Shown in pieces: positions 1-10,172 of a stretch of 64,000 nucleotides of DNA. The notes beneath the pieces were generated by a model. That model was given only the letters and a program-made list of their open reading frames with translations. It was not told the DNA's origin and made no database searches. This DNA comes from Bolinopsis microptera (taxonomy: Eukaryota; Ctenophora; Tentaculata; Lobata; Bolinopsidae): positions 6,503,538 through 6,567,537 of the forward strand of contig NC_087084.1 in NCBI RefSeq assembly GCF_026151205.1, written 5' to 3'. How positions within the stretch are numbered: the stretch's first letter is position 1; the number at the start of each line of letters is the position of its first letter. A program made the position numbers and the translations under genes.

Positions 1-645
1 TTACCATGGGAAATCTCGTGATTAAAAATCGCTTGCTCTTTTTAGTTTGTAGGCACTGTGGAGTATGTATTTTATATTTCATTCAGCCTCAATAATTATG
101 GTGATTTAGTAGATTCACTACAGGTGTACAATGGAAAATAAGGTAATAAAGTATTAGGGTCATTTAATCCTATTTCCCTGGTGAAGTTAATCACGCCACA
201 ATAATTATTGTGAGTAATTAATCTCAGGAGGATTCGTCAGTAATTGAAAGAGGAATATTTTCAGTCTTTAAAAAGGCCTGCATTTTTAAATTGTCTGTGG
301 TTGGGTACGTTGTTGCAAAAAAGTTCAGACGATGTCGCAGCTCCTCGGTTTTGGTAAGTAAGTAGGGTTCGGAGGAGATCCCATGTCATTTTCTAAATCA
401 TTGCTCAGACTTCAGGTTGCCCCAAGTAACTTTTTGCCTCAACTGTGGCTCAGAAATTTCAGTCTTGTGCCCCAACTTTTGAAGTAAATACGATCAAAAC
501 ACCACATATCCCACAGGGTTGGTATGTGCTACATTATCCTGCTGTATCTTAGTGGTGGTGTGTCCTGACCAGGTCACGTGCTTAAAGGAAGGACATGCAG
601 ATTTGGAATGGGGTGATCAGCTACAGGTTCGTACTTTAGACGAGC

Positions 646-765
646 ATTCAGTAACTATAGTTACTACTATAGTTACTACTATAGTTACTACTATAGTTAC
701 TATAGTTACTACTATAGTTATTACTACAGTTACTATAGTTACTGCTATAGTTACTACTATAGACA
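646..765. repeat. 12-bp minisatellite (GTTACTACTATA)
   Basis: Near-perfect head-to-tail copies of GTTACTACTATA. A second array of the same unit lies at 907-1040 and a third, shorter one at 3374-3475. The first and third are preceded by the same unique sequence, so they are duplicates rather than independent expansions. Confidence 0.9.
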
Positions 766-906
766 GTTTTTGGGTTTTCCAAATAGTTTCTGATTATTCT
801 GATTTGCGACAAATGATATTGCACTGTTAGGATAAACGACGTTTCAAAGTAACAACTTCTTATTCATGCTCAAATTATTTGTTATATAGTAGTGTTGAAA
901 GTATTA

Positions 907-1040
907 AAACTACTATAGTTACTACTATAGTTACTACTATAGTTACTACTATAGTTATTACTATAGTTACTAATATAGTTATAACTAAAGTTAATACTAT
1001 AGCAACTAAAGTTACTACTATAGTTACTACAGTAACTAGG
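907..1040. repeat. Second array of the GTTACTACTATA repeat
   Basis: Same 12-bp unit as at 646-765, more degenerate toward its right end. It is followed by about 130 bases that reappear, diverged, at 3480-3630. Confidence 0.85.
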
Positions 1041-1459
1041 AACTAGGTATTATGTATAATCTTCACGAAGTCTTTTTTAACAATCGCCAGTACTACAATG
1101 CAGATTAATTGAGAGACTTTGATCACAGAGAAGATTCTAGTGTACAACCAACTAGCTAGTCAATTATGTGATAGATTAGTAATAATAAACAATGAACAAT
1201 TGACAGTCTCATTAAATAGGTCATTGCCGAAAAACGGGCAAAAAAAGTAGTGGCAGATCAACCATCTCAAGAAAAGCAGAGTTTAGGGGGACCCAGTTTA
1301 GAATCTGAAGGTACCTTCATTAGCTCACTTTTATCTTCCCCTGTTGTCATTTCAATAGTTTTGAAATGGCTTCTTTATTTTACGTTCACACCAAAATTAC
1401 AAACAAATCTTTAAATCCCCATGCAGTTATCATTATCATAACAGCAAGCTTATTTTCAG

Positions 1460-1662
1460 GGTTAAAGAGAAACGTCAGTCTTTTCTGCGTACTATCTAAA
1501 AAAGATAATCTGAACATGTACGAGCGCATGTGCAGAGTGTATTTTGATGAGGAAGAAGAGAAGGGCTCTGAGAGTGCACTGAAAGGAAGTTATACAAAGG
1601 TCGGGTGTGGAATAGCGGAGAGTGGTCAATATGTGGCTGTTGTCTGCTGCTATAAAAAATAA
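1460..1662 (+). CDS. Last exon of a divergent CAP/SCP-like secreted protein (gene A)
   Basis: A strong acceptor (TTATTTTCAG) ends at 1459. The frame then runs 67 codons to TAA at 1660-1662, entered in phase 1. It carries an acidic run (DEEEEKGSE) and ends in YTKVGCGIAES...YVAVVCCYKK. That ending resembles the last strand of CAP/SCP domains (VGCGxA ... VVCxY) and the end of gene C at 9419-9509. The upstream exons were not found and may lie left of the window. Without the diagnostic CAP motifs (HFTQ, ENL) the family call is inference. Confidence 0.45.
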
Positions 1663-1783
1663 GACTGTTTTAAAACATAATCTTTTCTGGACTCTTAGAA
1701 ATAAGACTGTTTTTGTGGACTCTTAAAAATAAGACTATTTTTCGTGCACTCTTTTGATGAAATGTTTTGCATTAAGTTACATT

Positions 1784-1841
1784 GATAGTTGGATAATATC
1801 CGGTTGAGAGATATTATCCAACCGGATATTATCCAACTATC
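1784..1841. repeat. Perfect 23-bp inverted repeat (hairpin)
   Basis: The arm at 1784-1806 is the exact reverse complement of 1819-1841, separated by 12 bases. It could be a short foldback element or a recombination product. It lies downstream of gene A and is not followed by a T run. Confidence 0.9.
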
Positions 1842-4035
1842 AGTATTTCAATCATGAGACTAATAAACAGCGAACTACTCCATCATTTGATATTTGATAT
1901 TTGATATTAAGTTACATTGTTGATCATTTCCAAATACGATTTAGTTCTCATCTGAATCTTTGAAAGTTTTAGTGAGTCTCAAAAAGTGTTGGACGGAAAA
2001 TGACCATTTTTAACCACTAAATTCTTAACTTGGTTATAATCAGTGATTAAATTCAAAAATGCAACATTGATCTAAAAACTACACCCTTCAATATTCCAAG
2101 GATTAGGATAGAAAACCTGTCAAATTTCCTGGATACTGAAGGGAAAGGAAGCAGTTCTAACGAGCTCTTCTCAAACACAAGGATATATTCTTGTGAACTC
2201 GGCTAGTATATATGAAACATTTGTCATGGAGTTGTAGAGGGAGTTATGTGCCTCGCCGGGCTAAAGTAGTGGATGACCTTGCTGTACGGCAAGTTAAACA
2301 AGGATCTGAAACTACTAGGTTCCGTACAGACTCAACTCTGCACCCGTGTCAATATGTTCATTATATGCAAGCCTCTTGATTTATAAGTGAGCCTTAAAGC
2401 AGTGATCCATGTACTGTTAACAACATAATTACCCTATAAAGCTATAATAACATAATTACCCTATATTGTTTCTATCATCAGTAAAGTTAGTGAAATAACG
2501 ACGATCAGTTGAAAACAACCTCTATTATCTAGAGTCAAAGGAGCAACCCTTTGTCATTAACAGATGGCACCTGAACCACATCCATAGGAGGAAAACTTCA
2601 CGTGTCCAGTAAATATACTTCTGATTGGCTGCTAACAGTTTACAGTGCAGCTGTCTTGATAGTAATAGGAGGGGCTGGACTTCCAACAAACTCCTGGTTA
2701 TAATTTGGCGGGGGTGGTAGCACGGAACTTGTGGTCATGTGACTGTTTGGGCGATCCTGATTGAATAAAAAGGTGCTGAAACGGTCATTCCATCAATATT
2801 ATCCGTAGTTGTACTTTCTTACTTTTTTTGAAAAGATGGTGATCAGTGGCACTGGCACGTGATCGTTTGTTTAGATAACCTTGAATTTAGTTGCATATCA
2901 AAACTTTGAATTATATCCTGTCCTCACTCCTCACCAATGATCCTTCAGTTTTAGTTTGGTTAAAATGCGTAAACAATTCTCAAACATTTAAGTGCTGGAG
3001 ATATCCTACAGTAAAATAAGTATTAGGTAACTGTGAAAACCATTATTGGTCGTCATTTATGTTGACTTTAAATGAGTTATTTAAATAACTTTGAAATACC
3101 ATGTTGAACATGTTGAACATGTTGAACATGTTGGAAATATTTCTTATTACTAAATCCATTTGTTTGCGAATTTAAACAAGAACCATTACATTAAATTCTT
3201 AATGATCTCGCGCACTAGATATGCACCGATATTCTCCTACCCTTAATAAGTCAAATAACTTACTGTAAAAACAATCATTAAGACCCACTTTAAATAAGTT
3301 ACCATACAGCGTCTGGCAGATTATAGTTTGGAATGGGCTGATCAGCTGCAGGTTAGTACTTTGGACGAGCATTCAGTAACTATAGTTACTACTATAGTTA
3401 CTACTATAGTTACCACTATAGTTACTACAGTAACTATGATGCAGGAAGTAACTTTAGTTACTATAGGTACTACAGTAACTAGGAAGTCGGAAGTATGCAT
3501 TATGTATTATCTTCGTTACATTTCATTATTTTTTGAACAATCGCCATAATTACAATGCAGATAAATTAAAAGACTTCATAGACGATTCTAGTTTACAACC
3601 TACAACTAGTCAAGTATGTGATCATTAATACCCGCCTTAAATGAGTTACCATCTGGCAGCACTTTATCGCTAATATGATATTCCTATATCAAAAACACGC
3701 AGGGAAAGATTAGTTCTCGCAAAACTAGACGTAGTTATTTATTAGTAAGACGGCGGAGCCAGTAGTAATTTTATTAGTAATTGTATTATTTAGATCTGCT
3801 AGGTTCAGGTGCAATAATTGTGTGTTCTAGTTAGGGCGGTTAAGGGTGTATGGCAGAGAATGTTTGCAGTTGTCGTCGTATTTAAATTGCTATCTGTTAT
3901 TTATAAGAGCAACCTTTCGATGCCTTCCTCATTCTCTTCTATAACTCTATAACAGTGGAAACTCTTGAGTTTCTTATTTTGCAGAACGTTTTACTTCTTA
4001 ACTTATCATGTTAGCATTAATATTTTATGAGGGAC
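1842..4035. other. Intergenic, AT-rich
   Basis: No supported exon. A plus-strand frame at about 2243-2380 (VPRRAKVVDDLAVRQ...) has coding-like composition, but I see no convincing splice sites and no family. The stretch 3325-3630 is a diverged copy of 606-1170 (see findings). The rest shows nothing recognisable. Confidence 0.5.
3374..3475. repeat. Third array of the GTTACTACTATA repeat
   Basis: Shorter copy of the array at 646-765. The unique sequence in front (GATCAGCT...GACGAGCATTCAGTAAC) is shared with the first array. Confidence 0.85.
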
Positions 4036-5240
4036 CAGAGACGTGCACCACCGCGATGCCACCGCCGCCGCGAAATTTTGACACAGACCGCCACTGCGAA
4101 ATTTTGACCCAGACCGCCGCCGCGACATTTTGACCCAGACCGCGGTCTTTGAGGTATTGGCCGTCAGATCAACAAATACAGCTGTTAACGATAAATTAGT
4201 TCTTCAATGTAGAGTGATTTTAAGAAATCAATTCATATACCTTAAGAACGAATAATTTAGTTATACCATAAATTTAGTCAAACTTTTGACTAAAATTGTT
4301 GTAAAACAAATTTCATAAGACTAATTTTTTCGGCGACTAATTTTAAAGGAGACCAAAATTTTAGTAGAGCATAATATATGACATGAATAGCATTGAGCTT
4401 ACATTGTTTATAATCAATATAATGACATTATCGTTCCTACTGCTGAACTACTTTGTTGGGAGGAAAGACTGTTGTGAAACTACGAACTGTAACAAAGTCT
4501 TATTGCACTTAAAGGGTTAGAGCTCCTCTTGGACATTATATTTTTAATCGATCCATCCCAAAATGTTCTGTTGAAACGGCTGAAGGATCATATCGACATA
4601 AACTACGTCGTACCGACAGAAATGGTAAAGTCGAAAAAGGGTGAAAAAGAAACCGAACAGCGTACTGAAGAACTTAGTGATACAGAGTCACAGACTCTGG
4701 ATCTGATGTTATTGAAATTCCTGAGTAATGCATTTCAGCATTAATCTGTAATGCTCAGACGGGTGTCATTGCCGAATAGAATTGATAGATAGCATTTTAT
4801 TTTACAAATTATTTCTTTTATTTCTTTATTGCAACAAATCATTTAATCAACATGCCTAACTATATAGTATGACTTTTTATGCGAAATCGTTAAAAAAACT
4901 AGCTAAATAATCGAAAATCAAAGAAATGGAATGAAAAATGGTCTCGAAAAGTCGAAAAATGTGACTAAAATTGTTGTAGACAAAAAAAATTTATGAAATT
5001 TGTGACTAAAAGTATGGTAACCAAATTTATTCGCCCTTAGGTACATCAGTTACACAACTAAATTACCATCATGTACACAGTAGACCTTGGTTTGGATATC
5101 TAGTAGACAGACCGCCGCCGCCGACCAATTTTGGCGTCCAGACCGCCGCCGCCGACCAATTTTTGCGCACAGACCGCCGGAGCCGAACAATTTTGCGTCC
5201 AGACCGCCGCCGCCTAAAAGTAACACGGTGCAAATCTCTG
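4036..5240. mobile_element. Possible hAT-like non-autonomous element
   Basis: The left end CAGAGACGTGCACC is matched by the reverse complement of the right end (CAGAGATTTGCACC at 5227-5240). CAGAG fits the hAT terminal pattern. Both ends carry GC-rich subterminal repeats built on CAGACCGCCGCCGCC, at about 4050-4144 and 5108-5212, in an otherwise AT-rich region. No 8-bp target duplication was found and there is no transposase frame, so this is tentative. Confidence 0.4.
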
Positions 5241-5348
5241 ACTATTGTTCGGGATCTTTGATCGTCCTTGAAATCGTTCGGATATTAACTACTTGCTTTA
5301 ACAAGGCGACTTGACCGGAAATATTCATTGCAAGGAATTAATCGTAAG

Positions 5349-5452
5349 ATGAAGAACACACTGCTGGTGGTTTTTGTGTTAATACTTAGTACGGCGTATG
5401 GTTATAATTCTGTTGAGAACAGAGAGATGGACTGTCTGGAATCTTCTCACTG
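5349..5452 (+). CDS. Secreted CAP-like protein, exon 1 (gene B)
   Basis: Begins ATG AAG AAC. The first 18 residues form a classical signal peptide (MK, then LLVVFVLILSTAYG). The exon runs on to MDCLESSHW and ends at CACTG|GTTAGT in phase 2. The four exons join in frame to a predicted secreted protein of about 117 residues. Residues after the signal (MDCLESSHWHYF...DW...L..KAQQVL) line up with gene C (LDCLKNTHKRWFKLPW...L..RAYSML) and with the first helix of CAP domains (H..R....L.W...LA..A). The shared exon plan suggests tandem duplication. The CAP assignment is inference; secretion is well supported. Confidence 0.6.
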
Positions 5453-5690
5453 GTTAGTGACACATTAGTGACCCATAAGTGACACATTAGTGACACATTA
5501 GTGAACCATTTGCATTAGTGACACATTAGTGCCCTATAAGTGACATATTAGTGACCTATTAGTGACACATTAGTGACACATTAGTGACACATTAGTGACA
5601 TATTAGTGACACATTAGTGACACATTAGTGACCTGTTAGAGTGTTAGTGACACATTAGTGACATATTAGTGACATATTAGTGAAAAATGA
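5453..5690. repeat. 12-bp minisatellite (ACATTAGTGACA) in gene B intron 1
   Basis: Tandem TTAGTGACACA units begin immediately at the exon 1 donor, whose sequence GTTAGTGACACA is itself the first unit. The array fills the first half of the 497-base intron. Confidence 0.85.
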
Positions 5691-5949
5691 TTTGGGTTTA
5701 GGTTTATATTAACTATTGGGGGATGAGGGTTGCATGATGCGTGCTTGTGTACGACAATTATTACTGATAATTTTAACCTTGGATACTGGGTGAGCCATGT
5801 TGTTATGACACGTGACAGTCGTTCAGGGATTTAATGAACAGTTTAAAACTCATGATTGCAAGATCAACAACATCCAAGGAAGTACGGTACCAAATTTAAT
5901 ATATTGTTTCGATTTAAACAGAAGACTGAATAAGAATACACCTCCGCAG

Positions 5950-6041
5950 GCATTACTTCCACATTGACTGGAATGGAGGACTAGTCCGCAAGGCACAGCA
6001 GGTATTACAGGGAGAGGACAGGAGACGAAGAGATACTACAG
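5950..6041 (+). CDS. Gene B exon 2
   Basis: Acceptor CTCCGCAG at 5949, donor ACAG|GTATGTG at 6042; 92 bases, entering in phase 2 and leaving in phase 1. Encodes HYFHIDWNGGLVRKAQQVLQ and a basic stretch (EDRRRRDTT) that could be a prohormone-convertase site. It completes the helix aligned with gene C exon 2. Confidence 0.65.
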
Positions 6042-6270
6042 GTATGTGTATGCTGTAATACTAATATCACTATTTCATATATTGCAGGAACATTACAGGA
6101 CACTTTTCTGTGTTAAGAGCTCGATCATGTGATTCACGTTAAGATGGGAATGTAGTGTTCGCTAAACTTTTGCACGCGCGAAGTGAGAAATTATCAGGAG
6201 TTTTATATTCGAGCTCAATGGGACAATTTTAAGCGAAATTATCTATTTGTAATCAATTCGAGGATTTCAG

Positions 6271-6377
6271 AAACTGAAGAGGGTGATGTAGAAACTGAAG
6301 AGGGTGATGTAGAATTTGAAACTGAGTTCAAGGAGGGGTTGTCATCCCTGGGTCATGGTTCTGATTCTACTATGACG
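6271..6377 (+). CDS. Gene B exon 3, acidic
   Basis: Acceptor GATTTCAG at 6270 and donor GACG|GTGAGA at 6378. The 107 bases contain two exact copies of a 21-base unit coding TEEGDVE, giving an acidic linker like the aspartate run in gene C exon 3. In phase on both sides. Confidence 0.65.
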
Positions 6378-6680
6378 GTGAGAATTCAAGTTTCTGTATT
6401 GGTTACTGGCTAACATAGATGTAGATTTTAGTTACAGATCACACTCTTATCTGATATTTTGTCGATTTAGGAAAGAATTATATGCAAGGGGCATGAACGA
6501 AGAACATTTTGTGTTCTTGATCTACAGTACTAATAGTAAAAAGTATATATTATATATATATTTTGGGCATCTGTTCTCAATGGCGCCAGAAAGATGCTGG
6601 TTGCCAGTTGTGCCTAAAAGCTACTCATTTCAGTTTGACTAAAATGGTGCAGTTAAATTATCTAACAAAGCTCCTTCCAG

Positions 6681-6761
6681 GTTAAAGGTTCGTGTTTGAA
6701 GTACTTCAGGTCGAAGATGTACGAAATCAGGAGATTTTCTAGTGGAGAGGTGGGTAAATGA
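6681..6761 (+). CDS. Gene B exon 4
   Basis: Acceptor CTTCCAG at 6680, phase 0. Encodes VKGSCLKYFRSKMYEIRRF, then SSGEVGK and TGA at 6759-6761. GAG|GTGGGT at 6750 is also a usable donor. In gene C the same spot reads VDGEVGCAV and carries on to a full CAP-like end, so gene B is either truncated here or splices to an exon I could not find. Confidence 0.5.
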   Translation, partial: VKGSCLKYFRSKMYEIRRFSSGEVGK

Positions 6762-6798
6762 AGCGATTAATTCCAGGAGTTTATCAATATCAATACTG

Positions 6799-6940
6799 TC
6801 CAGAAAAGACCGGTTAAAAGTGCCTTATTGTGTTAACTTAATAAATAACTTAATAAATAACTTAATAAATAAATAATTAGCATATTTATTTATCAAGTTA
6901 TCAACACAGTGAGGCACTTTAAACCGGATCATTCTGGACT
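6799..6940. mobile_element. Small foldback/MITE-like inverted repeat
   Basis: About 55 bases from GTCCAGAAAAGACCGGTT are mirrored, imperfectly, by the end ...AAACCGGATCATTCTGGAC. The centre is an AT-rich repeat of CTTAATAAATAA. Noncoding. Its length and structure suit a MITE; no target duplication was identified. Confidence 0.6.
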
Positions 6941-8315
6941 CTCCAAAAATAATGTATGATATGCATGGGAACAGAGTACAGACGATCCATACATTTGCTA
7001 ACGCATATTAAATTGTTCAGGTTGGTTGTACGGTGCAGCAGACTGGAAAGAGAGTGAAGATTATCTGCCACTACAAAAAATATTAGTTGAGGGACTGAGC
7101 ATGATCGAGAGCACTCATTTTTCAAATTTGAAAACATTGCATACCATGTTTCTTGCAAAAACGGTTGTTTTATTTGTTTAACCATGTTTAAAGGCGAGAT
7201 AACTAAAATCTGATGGATGTTTTATCTTTAAAGCTTTAAGTCTTTACCATTAACTGTTGAGTTGCTAACAGATCAGTACTTCAGTAGAAGTAAAAATACT
7301 ATTTTATTCCGATTATTTATCACTGAAAGGGGACTTCTAATTTGTAAATTTCCGTTTGTTCACAATCAGATGTTTAAGGGCACGGTCAGATGTTAAGGGC
7401 ACAGTTAGTAGCCAGCTATTGTTCCCTTTTAAAGTGCTGGCTAGTGACTACCTAGCAGTACCCAGTATAAATTTGACGTAAGAATAATTTCAATTAGGCA
7501 CTCAGTGACTGAGCTATTAAGGCCAACGTATGGATACTGACTTTTGCCCCCTCCCTAAAATTGGTAAAATTAGATGATTTCAGAGGGCACGCCGGTAAAA
7601 TCTCTAAAAAAGTGTGTTTCTAGAGCAAAACGCGCAGTTTTGCTAGTACCTCAGTTAAGTTTTTCAAAATTGTCCCACATTCAAACGACGATTTTGCGCC
7701 CCCCTAAGATAAGTGTAATTAATTCTTCAAACCGGCCAAACATTGATCAGCTTTTGTAATTATGATGTTTTTTTGCATGTTTTGTCTTTTGTCAACTGTG
7801 ATATCAGATAAGGATATGATACAACAAATAAAAATATTCAATTGAAGGTACAGCAGAGGACAGGGGGTGTATAATCGTTACATAATATAGAAATCCAGGT
7901 GCAATAATCAATGAGGGGCAAAACATTAAAAGAAATTAAACATTCACTTTTATTCCGCCTTCACTCACTGAAAAACGAGATCATCCCCAAATTTAACCAG
8001 CTGTAGACACTAATCACTCTACAGATTTCATTTTCTGAAATAAGGTTTGTTCTAGAAGTAAAAACCTCATCCGCCCTCTCTGTTAAATTATGTCTGAAAT
8101 CCGGTAAGTTACACCTTCATACCTGATGGCTAGACGTTAACAAAAAACACGGGACTTCTTTTAAAGGAGGAGAAACAGCACCTGACCACCGTGTTCTACA
8201 TCCATACACGTGCTATTTCTTTTCTCTTCTTTCATAAGTAGAAATGATAATGGTTTCAAACTCGCATTTATTTTAATATGTTCCTTGATTTGGTGCTGAG
8301 GTTGACAATCGTGAG
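6941..8315. other. Intergenic between genes B and C
   Basis: AT-rich, no supported exon on either strand. The minus-strand frame at 6919-7185 overlaps the foldback element and shows no domain. I looked here for further SLC4 exons and for a last exon of gene B and found neither. Confidence 0.5.
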
Positions 8316-8397
8316 ATGATTCACTTACAGCGGCGCCCCATTGCTGTGCTTTTTGGTGTTGCTTTTATTCTTTCGACAGCACTATTGTTGTTTGCAG
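8316..8397 (+). CDS. Secreted CAP-like protein, exon 1 (gene C)
   Basis: ATG at 8316 starts MIHLQRRP, followed by a hydrophobic core (VLFGVAFILSTALLLFA) that suits a signal peptide or an uncleaved anchor. Donor GCAG|GTAAAA at 8398, phase 1. The four exons join in frame to 170 codons. The product is a small secreted or type II membrane protein, homologous in layout to gene B: hydrophobic start, CAP-like helix (SDMLDCLKNTHKRWFKLPW), an acidic run, a short helix and a CAP-like end. The middle of a canonical CAP domain is missing, so enzymatic or binding roles cannot be assumed. Confidence 0.65.
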
Positions 8398-8700
8398 GTA
8401 AAATTATATAAAAATGGTTTTAACTTCTGGCTGATGAAAATCAATTCAGTTTTCGATAATTCTCCAATATTATAGTGTTTCCAAATGATACTGGCTTCTT
8501 TTATTTTTAACGTTAACGTATCAATTTGACGTGCTTTAATACTGAGAGAAACTACTAGTCAGGCGCCAATTTTAGCAGAGCTGTCTAGTGTCTTATCATC
8601 ACACATAAGCAAAACAAAAAGTACAGCCTCCTAAACAATAATATCACCATAATTGTCTCCCCCTCCCACGATTAGTTTCTCACAACCGCTGAACACCCAG

Positions 8701-8925
8701 AAGGAAGCTACCTCGGTACCGTGTCCCAGATAGAATCTGGCAACAACACATCTCAACTAGACCAACTAGACCAACTATACCAACTAGACCCGCCCAACTA
8801 TATCACCTCCTCGGACATGTTGGACTGTCTCAAGAACACTCACAAACGCTGGTTTAAGCTACCGTGGAGCTCTAGGCTGGCCACCAGGGCTTACTCCATG
8901 CTCGAACGTGATCGACGATGTGATG
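8701..8925 (+). CDS. Gene C exon 2
   Basis: Acceptor ACACCCAG at 8700 and donor GATG|GTACGG at 8926; 225 bases, phases 1 and 1. Contains an N-glycosylation site (NNTS), a short QLDQLDQLYQLD repeat, and the helix with DCLKNTH, LPWSSRLA and MLERDRR, the best match in the cluster to the start of a CAP domain (LPW in place of the usual LxW). Confidence 0.65.
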
Positions 8926-9141
8926 GTACGGTCATTATTTTGTATTTAAGATTAACCATTAACTTTAACTAACGTAGATATAATCCTAGTTCCCGCAAAC
9001 AATAAACATGTTGTTGGAACGCCTTTTTATCAAGGACGAAAGCACAAAAACAATATCAACAATAATTCAAATACTGTATGAGTTTTCCGGATATCGACAA
9101 GCAATATTGACAACAAAGATTTATATAGATATCTACGACAG

Positions 9142-9256
9142 GGGAGGCGGTGAGTGATGATGACAGTAGTGACGATGATGATGACATGTCTATCTGCGCT
9201 CTTATACGACAATGTGATGACTACATCTCCAAGGGCAGGGTCAGAAGAATAAGAAA
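9142..9256 (+). CDS. Gene C exon 3, acidic
   Basis: Acceptor TACGACAG at 9141 and donor AGAAA|GTACGA at 9257. Encodes EAVSDDDSSDDDDDM, then ICALIRQCDDYISKGRVRRI. The exon enters in phase 1 and leaves in phase 2, matching its neighbours. Unspliced, the frame stops at 9280. Confidence 0.6.
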
Positions 9257-9418
9257 GTACGATCATACTTTTGAGTCACCCTAACTTTATTATCATAGAT
9301 TATAAGAGCGGTATTTCAAAATAACCCTTCCTGTTTTGAGGTTGGCACCACCTTTATATTAAATACGGTTCATTTTCAAGTGTCATAAGGGGTCGTTCAC
9401 ATTTATCTCTCTCCCCAG

Positions 9419-9509
9419 GGTGGACGGAGAGGTTGGGTGTGCAGTGAAGGACTACACTCCAAACCTTCGGTACAAGTGGGTACTGTGTGTTTACGAGGAT
9501 GATGATTAG
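9419..9509 (+). CDS. Gene C last exon
   Basis: Pyrimidine-rich acceptor (TCTCTCTCCCCAG) ends at 9418. Encodes VDGEVGCAVKDYTPNLRYKW, then VLCVYEDDD and TAG at 9507-9509. The VGCA...VLCVY pattern matches the end of gene A (VGCG...VVCCY) and the last strand of CAP proteins. It lies only about 390 bases from an SLC4 exon on the other strand. Confidence 0.65.
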
Positions 9510-9533
9510 AGGGAGATAACAGTGAGAGAGTGT

Positions 9534-9584
9534 GACGTCACGTGAGGGAATGTGTGACGTCACGTGAGGGAGAGTGTGACGTGT
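9534..9584. repeat. CRE/E-box minisatellite, short block
   Basis: Copies of GTGACGTCACGTGAGGGA separating gene C's last exon from its duplicate. Same unit as the long array at 10731-10985. Confidence 0.85.
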
Positions 9585-9668
9585 GCAGTGAAGGACTACA
9601 CTCAAACCCTCGGTACAAGTGGGTACTGTGTGTTTACGAGGATGATGATTAGAGGGAGATAACAGTGA
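9573..9668 (+). pseudogene. Duplicated copy of gene C last exon
   Basis: From GTGTGCAGTGAAGGACTACA on, this repeats 9437-9530 almost exactly, including the stop and the following AGAGGGAGATAACAGTGAG. One C is lost and one gained (ACTCAAACCCTC against ACTCCAAACCTTC), shifting the frame for a few codons. The acceptor and first codons are missing and are replaced by the TGACGTCACGTGAG minisatellite, so it is probably not used. Confidence 0.75.
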
Positions 9669-9894
9669 GGAGATCGGAGGGTGGGCTCAGCGAGAATAGC
9701 TGATTTTAATTGTTATTTGATTTCCATACTGAAATTGGTGTTTTTTCTGTTGATTGTGTACATTTGAGCACATACAGAATGACTTTTTCGAAGAAATTAC
9801 AAATTAAATGTCTTAAATGTCTTAATTCTTAAAATACTGTGGAGTATGGAATATGGATAAGCTAAACAGAGTACGGTAGAGTTAACTAACTTAC

Positions 9895-10011
9895 CGACTA
9901 GAACATGAACAAGCACTATAGTGACTCTCTGTTCGTGGATGTACAGAACACGTGGTTTCTCTCCGGGAGCGGAGTACTTGCTGTACACTGTCAGGGTCTT
10001 GATGTGCTCAA
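9895..10011 (-). CDS. SLC4 exon 20 (last one seen)
   Basis: Acceptor CTCACCCAG and donor AGTCG|GTAAGT. Encodes IEHIKTLTVYSKYSAPGEKP then RVLYIHEQRVT, the highly conserved SLC4 stretch (SAPGE.P..L.IREQRVTG), and the start of a membrane span. It leaves in phase 1; the next exon should begin with the segment ending PMPVLYG, which I cannot find to the left. Confidence 0.88.
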
Positions 10012-10075
10012 CTGGGTGAGAGAAGAGAGGGTTATTTCTCTGTGTGAGCTAAAGTGGGACATGCGACTCTCCCTC

Positions 10076-10157
10076 GCGTGACGTCATACTCGCTCTCTCT
10101 CACCTGACATCACACTCTAACGTGACGTCTAACTATTTCACGTGACGTCACATACCC
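10076..10157. repeat. CRE/E-box minisatellite, degenerate block
   Basis: Scattered TGACGTCA-like units just downstream of the exon 19 donor, in the intron between exons 19 and 20. More diverged than the block at 10731-10985. Confidence 0.7.
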
Positions 10158-10172
10158 TCACAGTATACTCAC

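Larger units (their letters stand above)
1..1459. other. Left flank with simple repeats, no confident gene
   Basis: AT-rich sequence without a supported exon apart from what follows at 1460. It holds two arrays of a 12-bp repeat (listed separately). A short reading frame starting ATG at 331 runs into a very good donor (G|GTAAGTAAG at about 353) and encodes only MSQLLGFG; it could be a first exon but has no family support. The frame at 519-830 is mostly translated repeat. Confidence 0.4.

Noticed and set aside
519-830. 103-codon frame
   Set aside because: Half of it is the GTTACTACTATA repeat; not supported as coding.
2243-2380. Plus-strand frame VPRRAKVVDDLAVRQ... as a possible exon
   Set aside because: Coding-like, but no good acceptor or donor, and no match to genes A-C or any family I know.
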